Shown: in pieces, positions 17,678 through 29,284 of the stretch
How the letters are laid out: each line of letters starts with the position of its first letter
Position numbering within the stretch: position 1 is the first letter of the stretch
From: Sphingomonas sp. UV9
GTDB taxonomy: Bacteria; Pseudomonadota; Alphaproteobacteria; Sphingomonadales; Sphingomonadaceae
Direction of reading: 5' to 3'
Assembly (NCBI RefSeq): GCF_004101245.1
Contig: NZ_SCIN01000002.1
Coordinates: 620,001 to 684,000, forward strand
Length of the DNA: 64,000 nt
The notes under the pieces: model-generated
Told to the model about the DNA's origin: nothing
The model's database searches: none
The model's input: only the letters and a program-made list of their open reading frames with translations
Program-made: the position numbers and the translations under genes

Positions 17678-17795
17678 GATGGATTGAACGCCCTGCACTG
17701 GAGCAGCGACCCTTATCCGTTGATCCGGCCCGGGAAACAGGGCCCGCGCCCCACTGCGACGAAGCGCGCCGAGGGTGCGCCAAGCCGCCAGCATG

Positions 17796-19373
17796 TCAGG
17801 GAACGAGAACCGTATCGACCGCGTCGGGCAGCGTTTCGGGATAATCGAGCGTGAAATGCAGCCCTCGGCTTTCATGCCGGTGCAGCGCGGATCGCACGAT
17901 CAGCTCAGCGGTCTGGAGCAGGTTGCGCAGTTCGATCAGGTCGGGGGTGACGCGGAAATGCTGGTAATATTCCGCCACCTCGTCGTTGAGCAATTCGATG
18001 CGGTGCTTGGCGCGTTCGAGCCGCTTGGTGGTGCGGACGATGCCGACATAATTCCACATGAAGCGGCGGATTTCGGTCCAGGTCTGCTTGATCACTACCT
18101 CTTCGTCCGAATCCGTAACGCGGCTTTCGTCCCACGGGCGGATCGGCGGGGGCGAGGGCAGATTGTCCCAGTTCGCCGCGATATTGTCCGCCGCCGCTTC
18201 GCCGAACACGAAGCATTCGAGCAGCGAGTTGGACGCGAGGCGGTTGGCGCCGTGCAGGCCGGACTCGGTGCACTCGCCCGCCGCATACAGGCCGGGGAGG
18301 TCGGTCTTGCCGTGCTCGTCCACGACGATGCCGCCGCAGGTGTAATGCTGCGCCGGGACGACAGGGATCGGCTGCGTCGTCATGTCGATGCCGACCGTCA
18401 GCAGCTTCTCGTGGATGTTGGGGAAGTGATGGCGGATGAATTCGGCGGGCATGTGGCTGATGTCGAGATGGACATAGTCGAGGCCGTAGCGCTTGATCTC
18501 GGCATCGATCGCGCGCGCGACGATATCGCGGGGCGCGAGTTCCATCCGTGCGGGGTCGTAATAGGTCATGAAGCGCTTGCCGGTCGACGGGTTGATCAAC
18601 CGCCCGCCTTCGCCGCGAACCGCCTCGGTGATCAGGAAGTTCTTGACCTCCAGATTGTAGAGGCAGGTCGGGTGGAACTGCATCATTTCCATGTTGGAGA
18701 CGCGAGCGCCCGCGCGCCACGCCATCGCGATGCCGTCACCGGTCGCGCCGCGGGGTGCTGTCGAGAACAGGTACGTGCGTCCCGCTCCGCCGGTCGCCAG
18801 AATGGTAGCCCGTGCCGTGTAGAGCGCGACCCGCTCGGTCTTGCGGTCGACCGCGTAGACACCCCAGACGTTGCCCGCGCCGGAATAGCGTTGTTCGTGA
18901 CGGCCGGTTGCGAGGTCGATCGCGATCTGGTCGGGGACGAGGGTAATGTTCGGATGTGCCTCGGCTGCTTTCTGTAACGCCTCCTGCACCGCCCAGCCGG
19001 TCGCGTCGGCGACGTGGACGATGCGCCGATGGCTGTGGCCGCCCTCGCGCGTCAGATGCAGCGCATTTCCCTCGGTTTCGAACGGGACGCCAAGGTGCGT
19101 CAGGCGCTCGATCGCGGCGGGGGCGCCTTCGACGACCATCTCGACGATCGCGCGGTCATTGAGGCCGGCACCCGCGACCATCGTGTCCTCAACATGGTTC
19201 TCGAACGTGTCGCCGGGTTCGAGCACGGCGGCGATCCCGCCCTGTGCCCAGGCGGTCGAGCCTTCGTTGAGCGCGCCCTTGGCCAGCACGGTGACCTTGA
19301 AGCGGTCCGCCAGATTCAGTGCCGCGGTCAGCCCTGCCGCACCCGAACCGACGATCAGGATGTCGCTCTTCAT
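17796..19373 (-). CDS. nadB: L-aspartate oxidase
   Basis: FAD enzyme that oxidises L-aspartate to iminoaspartate in the first step of NAD synthesis. 525 residues of the succinate dehydrogenase flavoprotein family. The dinucleotide-binding N-terminus is ILIVGSGAAGLTAALNLA (about 5-22), then GSTAWAQGGIAAVL, the active-site stretch THLGVPFE...LTREGGHSHRRIVH, and GLYAAGECTESGLHGANRLA near residue 350. The helical C-terminal domain is complete. The start overlaps the stop of the ABC ATPase gene by four bases (ATGA), so the two are co-transcribed. nadA and nadC are not in this window. Confidence 0.95.
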   Translation of the reverse strand: MKSDILIVGSGAAGLTAALNLADRFKVTVLAKGALNEGSTAWAQGGIAAVLEPGDTFENHVEDTMVAGAGLNDRAIVEMVVEGAPAAIERLTHLGVPFETEGNALHLTREGGHSHRRIVHVADATGWAVQEALQKAAEAHPNITLVPDQIAIDLATGRHEQRYSGAGNVWGVYAVDRKTERVALYTARATILATGGAGRTYLFSTAPRGATGDGIAMAWRAGARVSNMEMMQFHPTCLYNLEVKNFLITEAVRGEGGRLINPSTGKRFMTYYDPARMELAPRDIVARAIDAEIKRYGLDYVHLDISHMPAEFIRHHFPNIHEKLLTVGIDMTTQPIPVVPAQHYTCGGIVVDEHGKTDLPGLYAAGECTESGLHGANRLASNSLLECFVFGEAAADNIAANWDNLPSPPPIRPWDESRVTDSDEEVVIKQTWTEIRRFMWNYVGIVRTTKRLERAKHRIELLNDEVAEYYQHFRVTPDLIELRNLLQTAELIVRSALHRHESRGLHFTLDYPETLPDAVDTVLVP

Positions 19374-20293
19374 GCGTTGGCGGCGCGCGTGAGGCTGAGG
19401 AAGACGTCCTCCAGATCGGGCTCCTTGGTCGAGACGTCGACGATGCCGAACCCACCGGCCTGGATCGCGGCGAGGACTTCGCCGGCGTTCACGCGGTCCT
19501 TTTTATACGTGATTTCCAGCGTGCGCGTGCCCATCAGCGTGATCTTCTGGAAGCAGGCGTTGGCGGGGATATCGGTGACGTCGCGGTCGACGGTGACGGC
19601 GACGATCTTTTCCTGCGCCTTGCCGACCAGTTCGCGCGTGGGTTCGTTGGCGATCAGGCGGCCGTTGTTGATGATCGCGATGCGGTCGCAGAGCTCTTCG
19701 GCTTCCTCGAGATAGTGCGTCGTCAGCACCACGGTCACGCCGGCCGCGTTGAGGCTGCGGACATAGGTCCAGAGTTGCTGGCGCAGCTCGATGTCCACGC
19801 CCGCGGTCGGCTCGTCGAGGACGAGGACCGGGGGCGAGTGGACCATCGCCTTGGCGACCATCAGGCGCCGCTTCATGCCGCCGGACAGCGTGCGGGCATA
19901 GGCGTGCGCCTTGTCCTCAAGGTGCACGGCGCGGAGCAGTTCCATCGTGCGGCGCTTCGCCTTGGGGACGCCGTAGAGGCCGGCCTGGATTTCGAGCGTC
20001 TCGAACGGCGAGAAGAACGGGTCGAACAGGATTTCCTGGTTGACGATGCCGATCGATGCCTTGGCGTTGCGGGGGTGTTGGTCGGTGTCGAAACCCCAGA
20101 TCGTAGCGCTGCCGTCGGTCTTGTTGACGAGGCCCGCCAAGATATTGATCAGCGTTGATTTGCCGGCGCCGTTGGGGCCGAGCAGGCCGAAGATCTGGCC
20201 GCGGGGGACATCGAACGTCACTCCGTCGAGCGCGCGCTTGCCGCCCGCGTATGTCTTGCAGAGATTCGAGATGGCGATCGCGGCTTCGGTCAT
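19370..20293 (-). CDS. ABC transporter ATP-binding protein (ABC-2 exporter type)
   Basis: 307-residue ATPase. Walker A is [11 protein letters not shown] (about 36-46), the signature is [15 protein letters not shown], Walker B is [12 protein letters not shown], and the H-loop is TTHYLEEAE. The C-terminal extension after about residue 220 is typical of DrrA/CcmA-like exporters. The open frame reaches 20419, but ATG 20293 begins [15 protein letters not shown], the normal start of the domain. No membrane subunit lies next to it; the gene is instead coupled to nadB. Its permease must lie elsewhere or it serves another role. Confidence 0.9.
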   Translation of the reverse strand: MTEAAIAISNLCKTYAGGKRALDGVTFDVPRGQIFGLLGPNGAGKSTLINILAGLVNKTDGSATIWGFDTDQHPRNAKASIGIVNQEILFDPFFSPFETLEIQAGLYGVPKAKRRTMELLRAVHLEDKAHAYARTLSGGMKRRLMVAKAMVHSPPVLVLDEPTAGVDIELRQQLWTYVRSLNAAGVTVVLTTHYLEEAEELCDRIAIINNGRLIANEPTRELVGKAQEKIVAVTVDRDVTDIPANACFQKITLMGTRTLEITYKKDRVNAGEVLAAIQAGGFGIVDVSTKEPDLEDVFLSLTRAANA

Positions 20294-20368
20294 GGCTGCG
20301 GCATAGCGGGGCGGGGAGGGCGGGTCATCCCCTGACGCTGCTGGCCCTGACGCTGCAAGAAGATTTTG

Positions 20369-20503
20369 TTCGCGCGGAGTCGCGGAGGTGTAGCGCTTGT
20401 CGCGCAGCGACTTTCTCAATCATATCCGGCGCGGCAGAGAGTGCCGGCAGTGATGTCTCCCGGCCGAAAGGCTGGATGCAGCACCTCCGCGTCTCCGCGC
20501 GAA
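20369..20503. repeat. Long inverted repeat, CGCGGAG family, copy 1
   Basis: Arms of 22 bases at 20369-20390 (TTCGCGCGGAGTCGCGGAGG...) and 20482-20503 match with one mismatch and enclose about 90 bases with smaller hairpins. It lies between divergent genes. Related copies are at 47884-47946 and 50496-50629 in the suf operon. Apart from this element the 293 bases between 20293 and 20587 show nothing else clear. Confidence 0.8.
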
Positions 20504-20586
20504 CCCATTCTTCCTTCTTTCCACCCGGACCGCACAGGCAAGAAGAAGCAATTGCCCGCCCGCTGCACCCTTGCTATCGACCGCGC

Positions 20587-20820
20587 ATGCATCCGCCGCT
20601 CGAAACCACCCGCGTCACCCACGCCCGCGTCGCCTGCGATGGCGCCACCGACATTCCCGGCGGTGCGGCGCTCGGCCACCCCCGCGTCTGGTTGCAGATC
20701 GACGAGACGGGATACGTCGATTGCGGCTATTGCGACCGGCGCTTCATCCTCGTCGGCGGCGCGGCCGATGGCGCGGACCAGGCGACCTTGCGCGATCACG
20801 GGGATGGCGCGGGGCGCTAA
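20587..20820 (+). CDS. CHCC-type zinc-finger domain protein
   Basis: 77-residue zf-CHCC protein. The family pattern is complete: RVACDGA, then GHPRVWLQI, then [13 protein letters not shown], giving a C-H-C-C zinc site. The domain is homologous to the NDUFS6 accessory subunit of respiratory complex I, so an association with that complex is a reasonable inference. The start is ATG 20587. It stands 18 bases before tldD, and the two may share a transcript. Confidence 0.87.
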   Translation: MHPPLETTRVTHARVACDGATDIPGGAALGHPRVWLQIDETGYVDCGYCDRRFILVGGAADGADQATLRDHGDGAGR

Positions 20821-20838
20821 GCCCCTTATATCTATCGG

Positions 20839-22266
20839 ATGACGATAGCAGCAGACCCCCGTTCGTTCCTCTACCGCGATACGCTCGACCCCGAGCAGGC
20901 GCAGGCGCTGACCGCCAAGGCGCTTGGCAAGGCCGATGATGGTGAACTGTACCTGCAATATCGCAAGGCCGAGGCGTTCGGGTTCGACGACGGCAGGCTG
21001 AAGACTGCGTCCTACGATACGAGTTCGGGCTTCGGCCTGCGCGCGGTGTCGGGCGAGATGACCGCGTTCGCGCATTCCAACGAGATGACGCCCGCCGCGA
21101 TCCGTCGCGCCGCCGAGACGATGGCGCTGATCGAACCGGGCGTCGCGGCAAAGGCCGGTCCGCCGCAGGGCACCAACCAGCGCCGTTATACCGCCGCCGA
21201 TCCGCTCGACCTCGTGCCGTTCGCAGACAAGGTGAACCTTTGCCAGGCGATCGACGCCGCGGCGCGCGCGCTCGATCCGCGTGTCGCGCAGGTCTCGGTG
21301 AGCCTTTCGGGCACGTGGTCGGTGGTCGAGATTGTCCGCGCCGACGGCTTCGTCGCGACCGACGTGCGCCCGCTGGTCCGGCTTAACGTGTCGATCGTCG
21401 CCGAGCAGAACGGGCGTCGGGAAACGGGCAGCTACGGTATCGGTGGCCGGTATCTCTACAACGACCTGTTCGAGCCCGCGACGTACAACCGCGCGATCGA
21501 CGAGGCTCTGTCGCAGGCGCTCGTCAACCTCGACTCGATCGCGGCTCCGGCCGGCGAGATGACCGTGCTGCTCGGTAACGGCTGGCCCGGCATCCTGCTT
21601 CATGAGGCGATCGGTCACGGGCTCGAGGGCGATTTCAACCGCAAGGGCACGTCGGCCTTCTCCGGCCGCATCGGCGAACGCGTCGCGGCCGAGGGCGTGA
21701 CCGTGGTCGACGATGGATCGCTCCAGGATCGCCGCGGGTCGCTGACGATCGACGACGAGGGTACGCCGACGCGCGAGACCGTGCTGATCGAGGACGGCAT
21801 CCTCAAAGGGTATATGCAGGACCGACTCAACGCGCGGCTGATGGGCGTCGAGGCGACCGGTAATGGTCGTCGCGAGAGCTACGCGCATGCCCCGATGCCG
21901 CGCATGACCAATACCTTCATGAAGGCGGGCAACGACGACCCCGCCGAGCTGCTGAGCCGCGTGAAGAAGGGTATCTTCGCCAAGGCGTTCGGCGGCGGGC
22001 AGGTCGATATCGTGTCGGGCAAGTTCGTGTTCAGCTGCACCGAGGCGTATCTGATCGAGGACGGCAAGCTGGGCGCACCGATCAAGGGCGCGACGCTGAT
22101 CGGCGACGGGCCGAGCTCGCTGACCAAGGTGCGCGGCATCGGCAACGACTTCGCGCTCGACGAGGGGATCGGCATCTGCGGCAAGGGCGGGCAGTCGGTG
22201 CCGGCGGGCGTCGGGCAGCCGACGTTGCTGGTTGATGGGCTGACGGTTGGCGGGACGGCGGCTTAG
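20839..22266 (+). CDS. tldD: TldD metalloprotease subunit
   Basis: 475-residue TldD, which with TldE/PmbA forms a zinc protease acting on unfolded peptides (microcin maturation, CcdA degradation in E. coli). The metal motif is H255-E-A-I-G-H260 within LLHEAIGHGLEGDF. The typical KGTSAFSGRIGERVA and the C-terminal IGICGKGGQSVPAGVGQPT segment are present. It overlaps the ccdB stop on the other strand by four bases. The next genes downstream encode a CcdAB pair, while E. coli TldD/E is known to degrade CcdA; whether that matters here is speculation. Confidence 0.95.
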   Translation: MTIAADPRSFLYRDTLDPEQAQALTAKALGKADDGELYLQYRKAEAFGFDDGRLKTASYDTSSGFGLRAVSGEMTAFAHSNEMTPAAIRRAAETMALIEPGVAAKAGPPQGTNQRRYTAADPLDLVPFADKVNLCQAIDAAARALDPRVAQVSVSLSGTWSVVEIVRADGFVATDVRPLVRLNVSIVAEQNGRRETGSYGIGGRYLYNDLFEPATYNRAIDEALSQALVNLDSIAAPAGEMTVLLGNGWPGILLHEAIGHGLEGDFNRKGTSAFSGRIGERVAAEGVTVVDDGSLQDRRGSLTIDDEGTPTRETVLIEDGILKGYMQDRLNARLMGVEATGNGRRESYAHAPMPRMTNTFMKAGNDDPAELLSRVKKGIFAKAFGGGQVDIVSGKFVFSCTEAYLIEDGKLGAPIKGATLIGDGPSSLTKVRGIGNDFALDEGIGICGKGGQSVPAGVGQPTLLVDGLTVGGTAA

Positions 22267-22553
22267 AAGCCGGAGATCAGCATATCGAGTGCGGCCTTGA
22301 TCTCGAACTGCTCTGCATCGAGTGAGGTAATCGTGTCTTCGATATCGCGGACATCAATTGCGCGCGCCAGCGGTGTGACCATGGTCAGGACTTCGCCATC
22401 GATGGTGAAGCTCGGCGTCAGCCTTTTGAAAATGACGGTTTCGACGGCGCGGAGCGGCACAACGAAGCGGGTTCGCAGGTCAGATAGCAGGTCCGATTGG
22501 CAGTCGATCGCCAACACGTTGCCGCGAATGCGATAGACGTCGAACTGTGCCAA
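22263..22553 (-). CDS. ccdB: CcdB-type toxin
   Basis: 96-residue toxin of the CcdB family, whose F-plasmid member poisons DNA gyrase. Family features are FDVYRIRG at the N-terminus, CQSDLLSDLRTRFVVPL, FKRLTPSFTIDGE and the C-terminal IKAALDMLISGF, where the I-S-G-F ending corresponds to the W-G-I tail of F-plasmid CcdB. Its start is TTG at 22553, directly against the antitoxin stop with no spacer (TGATTG), so translation should depend on the antitoxin gene. The two conserved tail residues known to matter for gyrase poisoning are not identical, so activity is uncertain. Confidence 0.88.
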   Translation of the reverse strand: MAQFDVYRIRGNVLAIDCQSDLLSDLRTRFVVPLRAVETVIFKRLTPSFTIDGEVLTMVTPLARAIDVRDIEDTITSLDAEQFEIKAALDMLISGF

Positions 22554-22799
22554 TCAGAGCGACCGGAGATGGGCAAGCGGATCGCCATACTTCTCGTACC
22601 AGCGGTTCCAGCCTTCGATCGCCTCGCGATTGTCTTCCTTCCAGCGCCGTTCCTGTTCGGCTTTCGTCGCCTGCCTGATGGCCTGTTCGCTGATTTGAGA
22701 GAGGTTGAGTCCGACCTCGCGTGCCGCCGCCACGATACCGGTGTCCAGCGATACATTGACCGATTTGCGCTTGCCGGTAGCAACTGAGTCGTGTTTCAT
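22554..22799 (-). CDS. ccdA: CcdA-type antitoxin
   Basis: 81-residue antitoxin with a ribbon-helix-helix N-terminus (KRKSVNVSLDTGIVAAAREVG) that binds DNA and an acidic/aromatic C-terminus (AIEGWNRWYEKYGDPLAHL) that neutralises CcdB. ATG at 22799 is used; GTG at 22805 is also in frame. No strong Shine-Dalgarno is visible before either. It precedes ccdB directly, the normal order for autoregulation of the pair. The base composition is slightly lower in GC than the flanking tldD, which fits acquisition by transfer. Confidence 0.88.
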   Translation of the reverse strand: MKHDSVATGKRKSVNVSLDTGIVAAAREVGLNLSQISEQAIRQATKAEQERRWKEDNREAIEGWNRWYEKYGDPLAHLRSL

Positions 22800-22848
22800 G
22801 CGCACACGCTATGCGCGTGAATGGCGCACGTCAATTCGGAGCCGATCG

Positions 22849-23412
22849 ATGGAATTCTTCTCCGCGCTCACAGACGACCACCGCGCGTTCGTCGCTCGAC
22901 AACCGGTGTTCTTCGTCGCGACGGCGGCGGAGGGCGCACGGATCAACCTCAGTCCGAAGGGGATGGACAGTTTCCGTGTGCTCGACGCGAAGACGGTCGC
23001 GTATCTCGACGTCGGAGGCTCCGGGAACGAGACCAACGCGCATCTCGCGGCCAATGGGCGCATCACGATCATGTTCTGCGCGTTCGACCAGCCGGCGTTG
23101 ATCTTCCGCATTTATGGCAAGGGGCGCGCAGTGCTGCCGCAGGACGACGGCTGGGCGGAATTGTATGCCCAGTTCACGCACCTGCCGGGCACGCGGCAGA
23201 TCTTCGTGATCGATGTCGACGAGGTGCAGACGAGTTGCGGCTGGGGTGTGCCGTTCATGACGCTGGAGCGTGAACGCCCGACGTTGTCGAAATATCACGC
23301 GGCGCATGCGGGGACCGAGCGGCTCGCGAAATGGGCCGGGCGGACCAGGAGTATCGATGGGCTGCCGGTGCGCGTCGCGACCGTGTTGCCGGATGAGAAG
23401 ACGTCCGCGTGA
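22849..23412 (+). CDS. Pyridoxamine 5'-phosphate oxidase-fold protein
   Basis: 187-residue FMN-binding split-barrel protein. The family pattern is visible: FFVATAAEGARINLSPKGMD, GNETNAHLAANGRITIMFCA and IFRIYGKGRAVL. The C-terminal VQTSCGWGVPFM is typical of the sub-group annotated as PNPOx family, not true PdxH. The substrate is unknown. The open frame extends upstream into the CcdA region, but ATG 22849 gives the expected N-terminus with GGAG upstream. It overlaps the next gene by GTGA. Confidence 0.87.
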   Translation: MEFFSALTDDHRAFVARQPVFFVATAAEGARINLSPKGMDSFRVLDAKTVAYLDVGGSGNETNAHLAANGRITIMFCAFDQPALIFRIYGKGRAVLPQDDGWAELYAQFTHLPGTRQIFVIDVDEVQTSCGWGVPFMTLERERPTLSKYHAAHAGTERLAKWAGRTRSIDGLPVRVATVLPDEKTSA

Positions 23413-23606
23413 GTCTCGTCGAACTCGGGCGGTACGACCGGAACGAGGCCTTCATCATCGTCGGACGGCTGGAGAGCGAGGGCATCCCCGCTGTCGCGTT
23501 CGATGGTGGCATGTCGATCGGCGACGGGAGTTCGCTTCTCATTCCGGTGCGGGTGATGGTCCATGAGGACGATTTCGCGGCCGCGCGGGACATTCTTCCG
23601 GATTGA
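23409..23606 (+). CDS. DUF2007-domain protein
   Basis: 65-residue protein with the DUF2007 pattern: SLVELGRYDRNEAFIIVGRL at the N-terminus, then LESEGIPAVAFDGG, and VRVMVHEDDFAAARDIL at the end. Members are sometimes called putative signal-transducing proteins, without proven function. The GTG start overlaps the stop of the PNPOx-fold gene, so they are translationally coupled. Confidence 0.8.
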   Translation: MSLVELGRYDRNEAFIIVGRLESEGIPAVAFDGGMSIGDGSSLLIPVRVMVHEDDFAAARDILPD

Positions 23607-23611
23607 TCCTT

Positions 23612-23706
23612 CGTCACGCCGGGTTCGTTCCGGCATCCACGGTTCCGCTTGCTCGATGCGTTTGAGTGCGCGGAACCGTGGACCCCGGACCAGGTCCGGG
23701 GTGACG
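23612..23706. repeat. Palindromic repeat, CGTCACGCCGGG family, copy 1
   Basis: About 95 bases between convergent genes. The ends are CGTCACGCCGGG...CGGCATCCACGGTTCCGC and its partner GCGGAACCGTGGACCCCGG...GTGACG. The interior has TCGATGCG and TTTGAGTGCGCGG. A second copy at 54017-54111 shares ends and interior (CTCGAGTGCGCGG). Confidence 0.78.
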
Positions 23707-23711
23707 GTGTT

Positions 23712-25040
23712 CTACCGCGCCGCGCTGACCTGCCAGATCACGTTGCCGACGTCGTCGGCCACCAGCAGGCCACCGGTCTTGTCGGTGATCACGCCGACCG
23801 GACGGCCCTGCGCGTCGCCGTCCTTGTTCAGGAACCCGCCGAGCACGTCGATCGGCTTCGTGTTCGCCGCGGGGAACCCCGTGTCGCCGAACGGGATGTA
23901 GACGACCTTGTAGCCCGACACCGGCTTGCGGTTCCACGAGCCGTGCTCGCCGACGAACGCACCGTTGGTGAAGCGGTCGCCGAGCTTGGCATCCGCCGCG
24001 AAGGTCAGCCCGAGCGCTGCGACGTGCGGTCCGAGCGCATAATCGGGGCGCTTCGAATATTGCTGCAGCGCCGGGTTCTTCGGTTCGACGCGGCTGTCGG
24101 GATAGCCGCCCCAATAATACCAGGGCCAGCCGAAATTATCGCCGAACTCGACCTGCGTCAGGTAATCCGGCGCGAGGTCGGAGCCGAGCTGATCGCGTTC
24201 GTTGACGACGGTCCACAGACCGCCCGACTGGGGGTTGATCGCCATGCCGTTCGGGTTGCGCAGGCCTGCGGCATAGATCCGCCAGTTCTTGTCCTTCGGC
24301 CAGACCTGCAGGATGTTGGCGCGGTACTTCTCGGCGTCCATACCGTTCTCGGCGATGTTCGACGACGAACCGACGCCGACATAGAGGCTCTTGCCGTCGG
24401 CCGCAGCGATGACGTTGCGTGCCCAGTGGTTGCCGCCCGGATTGAGCTTGATGACGAGTTCGGGCTTGGCGGTGATCTTCGTCGCGCCGTCGGTATAGGG
24501 CACGCGGACCAGCGCGTCGGTGTTGCCGACGTAGAGCTGGCCGTCGAGCAATGTCATGCCGAACGGCGAGTTGAGCCCGGTCATGAACACCGACTTCGTT
24601 TCCGCTACGCCGTCGCCGTTCGCGTCGCGCAGCAGCGTGATGCGGTTGGCCGACGGCACGCCGGCGCCGGCGCGGCCCATCAGCACCTTCATCACCCAGC
24701 CGGTGATCCCGCCACCTTCGCGGGGCGGCGAGTTCGTCTCGGCGACAAGCACGTCGCCGTTTGGCAGGCGGTACATCCAGCGCGGATGATCGAGGCCGGT
24801 CGCGAACGGTTTCACCGCGAGCCCGGCAGCAGGCGTCGGCATCGCGCCGTTCTGCCAGCCGACGACCTTGGCGACCTTGACGGTCGGGATCGTCTGGATG
24901 CGGGGGTCGGTGATCTTGGGCAGCTTGCCGGCGACCTGATCGATCGACAATTTGGCCGTGTCGGGCCAGGCGAGATAGGTGACGCCCGCGGCGATCACGA
25001 GCAGGATCAGGCCCAGGACGATGAGGATGTGTTTGCGCAT
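23712..25040 (-). CDS. PQQ-dependent sugar dehydrogenase-like beta-propeller (sorbosone dehydrogenase type)
   Basis: 442-residue soluble quinoprotein-like protein of the sorbosone dehydrogenase / GSDH family. An N-terminal anchor or uncleaved signal (ILIVLGLILLVIAAGVTYLA, about 5-24) puts it in the periplasm. Propeller motifs include GLDHPRWMYRLPNGDVLVAE, the typical NHWARNVIAAADGKSLYVGV, AAGLRNPNGMAINP, and late GEHGSWNRKPVSGYKV with the conserved histidine. It probably oxidises an aldose or sugar derivative and passes electrons to the respiratory chain. PQQ synthesis genes are not nearby. The frame is open to 25082; ATG 25040 starts the anchor. Confidence 0.9.
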   Translation of the reverse strand: MRKHILIVLGLILLVIAAGVTYLAWPDTAKLSIDQVAGKLPKITDPRIQTIPTVKVAKVVGWQNGAMPTPAAGLAVKPFATGLDHPRWMYRLPNGDVLVAETNSPPREGGGITGWVMKVLMGRAGAGVPSANRITLLRDANGDGVAETKSVFMTGLNSPFGMTLLDGQLYVGNTDALVRVPYTDGATKITAKPELVIKLNPGGNHWARNVIAAADGKSLYVGVGSSSNIAENGMDAEKYRANILQVWPKDKNWRIYAAGLRNPNGMAINPQSGGLWTVVNERDQLGSDLAPDYLTQVEFGDNFGWPWYYWGGYPDSRVEPKNPALQQYSKRPDYALGPHVAALGLTFAADAKLGDRFTNGAFVGEHGSWNRKPVSGYKVVYIPFGDTGFPAANTKPIDVLGGFLNKDGDAQGRPVGVITDKTGGLLVADDVGNVIWQVSAAR

Positions 25041-25133
25041 CGGCAGAGGATAGTCGCACACCCGGTGCGGCGGAAGATGCAAAAGCGGTCCCGGGCCGCA
25101 GCATTTCAGCGGTCGTCAACACCTTGAAGTTAA

Positions 25134-26594
25134 GTGCTCTGCATGATCTTTCCGCATTTATCGATCGATCGTCGCGCGACGCGCATCGCGGTCGCCGTGC
25201 CGCTCGCGGTATTTGCCGGGTATGGCCTGCTATCCTTTCCCGGGCTTTGGGCGAGCTGGCAGGTTTCGTCGATCGCTCCGCTGTTCGTCACGGCGTGGAT
25301 CGTGGCCGCCATACTGCCGCTCATGCTGCTGCGTCATGCGCGCCCAGCCGTGACGGTTTCGACGATGGCGGCGCTGGCGATCGCGCTGCGGATCGCGGTC
25401 GTGGTGGTAGCGGATGGGCGGATTCCGCTGGGCGACGCGCGCAACTACGTCGTTCTCGCCCAACATCTTATCGAGGGGCGCGGACTGGTCATCGTCGACC
25501 ATTATATGGGTGTCGAGGTGCGCGCGCTGTATCCGCCTGTCTACCCGATCCTGCTGGCAGGGTGGGGCGCGACGATCGGGTTTTCCACCGCCTCGCTGAC
25601 GCTGTTGGCGACCATCGTGGACCTGGCAACGGCGGGAGCGATGGTCCTCCTCGCGCGCATGCTGGGCAATCGATCAGCAGGAATCGCGGCGGCATGGCTG
25701 TACCTGATCTGGCCTTCGGTTCTGCTGTCCGCGCCACTGGCACAAAAGGAAGGCGTGTGTGCCCTGCTAGCAGTGTTGCTCGCGATCCAGTGGATCCGGC
25801 TTGCTGCAAAGCACGACGCTGGCGCGGCCCGCTGGTACGCGGCGGTGGCCCTTGGCGTGACGGCCGGGGTGCTCACGCTGACCCAACCGGGCCAAGCGCC
25901 GCTCGTCATGCTGTTCGGGCTGGTTTCGGCGGCCGTGTGTGGATGGCGGCGCGCGGTCGTGGCGGGGCTTCGTGCGGTCCCGTTCGCGATTCTCGTGATC
26001 CTGCTGCCGTGGTGGATACGCAATGCGCTGATCTTTGGCGCCTTCGTTCCCCTGACCAGCGCGGGCGGCTATGGCTTGTGGATCGGCAATAACCCGGACG
26101 CTACCGGTCACTGGATGCCGCCGCCGCCGCAATTATACGGCATGCCTGAGATCGCGTTCGGCAAAGCCGCCGCCGCGCTCGCGATCGACTGGATCGTCCA
26201 GCACCCGGCAGATTTCTTGCGTAACACCTTGGCGAAGGCCGTGCGAGGTTGGGGCGTGGCGGAAAGCGGCGCGTCGCGGATCGCAGGGCTGCGGCCGGCT
26301 ATCGTCCCGGTGATCGCACCGCTCGCTTTGGCCGTGTCGCAGGTGGCGCATCTGGGATTGCTGGCCGGCGCAGCGCGTTCGGCGTGGAGACGGCAAACGC
26401 CCGGCACGGCGGTGATGCTACTGCTCGTGGCGGCTTGCGTGGTGCAGACGCTGGTGTTCGGGGTCTGGTTCGAATTCGACGAGCGACACCGCGATTTCGC
26501 GACACCGTTTCTATTGTTGCTGGCTACGTTCGGGTTTGCAGATCGGCGCGCGGGACCGGTCGGAGAGAGACTCGTCCGGATGAGGCTCGAATAG
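25134..26594 (+). CDS. Multi-spanning glycosyltransferase-like membrane protein (ArnT/PMT-like)
   Basis: 486-residue integral membrane protein with about eleven hydrophobic segments. The first large loop has GDARNYVVLAQHLIEGRG, the acidic motif and layout of GT-C family enzymes (PMT/ArnT-like) that use polyprenyl-phosphate sugars. Later come VRALYPPVYPILLAG, SAPLAQKEGV and GLWIGNNPDATGHW, the last recurring in this family. The sugar donor and acceptor are unknown. GTG 25134 has weak GAAG support; an ATG three codons on (25143) is an alternative start. It is monocistronic and ends at a two-way terminator. Confidence 0.82.
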   Translation: MLCMIFPHLSIDRRATRIAVAVPLAVFAGYGLLSFPGLWASWQVSSIAPLFVTAWIVAAILPLMLLRHARPAVTVSTMAALAIALRIAVVVVADGRIPLGDARNYVVLAQHLIEGRGLVIVDHYMGVEVRALYPPVYPILLAGWGATIGFSTASLTLLATIVDLATAGAMVLLARMLGNRSAGIAAAWLYLIWPSVLLSAPLAQKEGVCALLAVLLAIQWIRLAAKHDAGAARWYAAVALGVTAGVLTLTQPGQAPLVMLFGLVSAAVCGWRRAVVAGLRAVPFAILVILLPWWIRNALIFGAFVPLTSAGGYGLWIGNNPDATGHWMPPPPQLYGMPEIAFGKAAAALAIDWIVQHPADFLRNTLAKAVRGWGVAESGASRIAGLRPAIVPVIAPLALAVSQVAHLGLLAGAARSAWRRQTPGTAVMLLLVAACVVQTLVFGVWFEFDERHRDFATPFLLLLATFGFADRRAGPVGERLVRMRLE

Positions 26595-26632
26595 TAAAAG
26601 GGCCGCCGACATTGCTGCCGGCGGCCCCTTCA
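26595..26632. terminator. Bidirectional terminator
   Basis: GGGCCGCCGACA pairs with TGCCGGCGGCCC. AAAA precedes and CCTT follows on the plus strand, and the reverse strand reads the hairpin followed by CTTTTA. It lies between the convergent glycosyltransferase-like and katG genes. Confidence 0.8.
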
Positions 26633-26648
26633 TCACCCGGACGTCGCT

Positions 26649-29284
<2,636 letters not shown>

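Noticed and set aside
22705..22848. N-terminal extension of the PNPOx-fold protein
   Set aside because: The extension lies on top of ccdA in the opposite strand. ATG 22849 with GGAG gives the family N-terminus.
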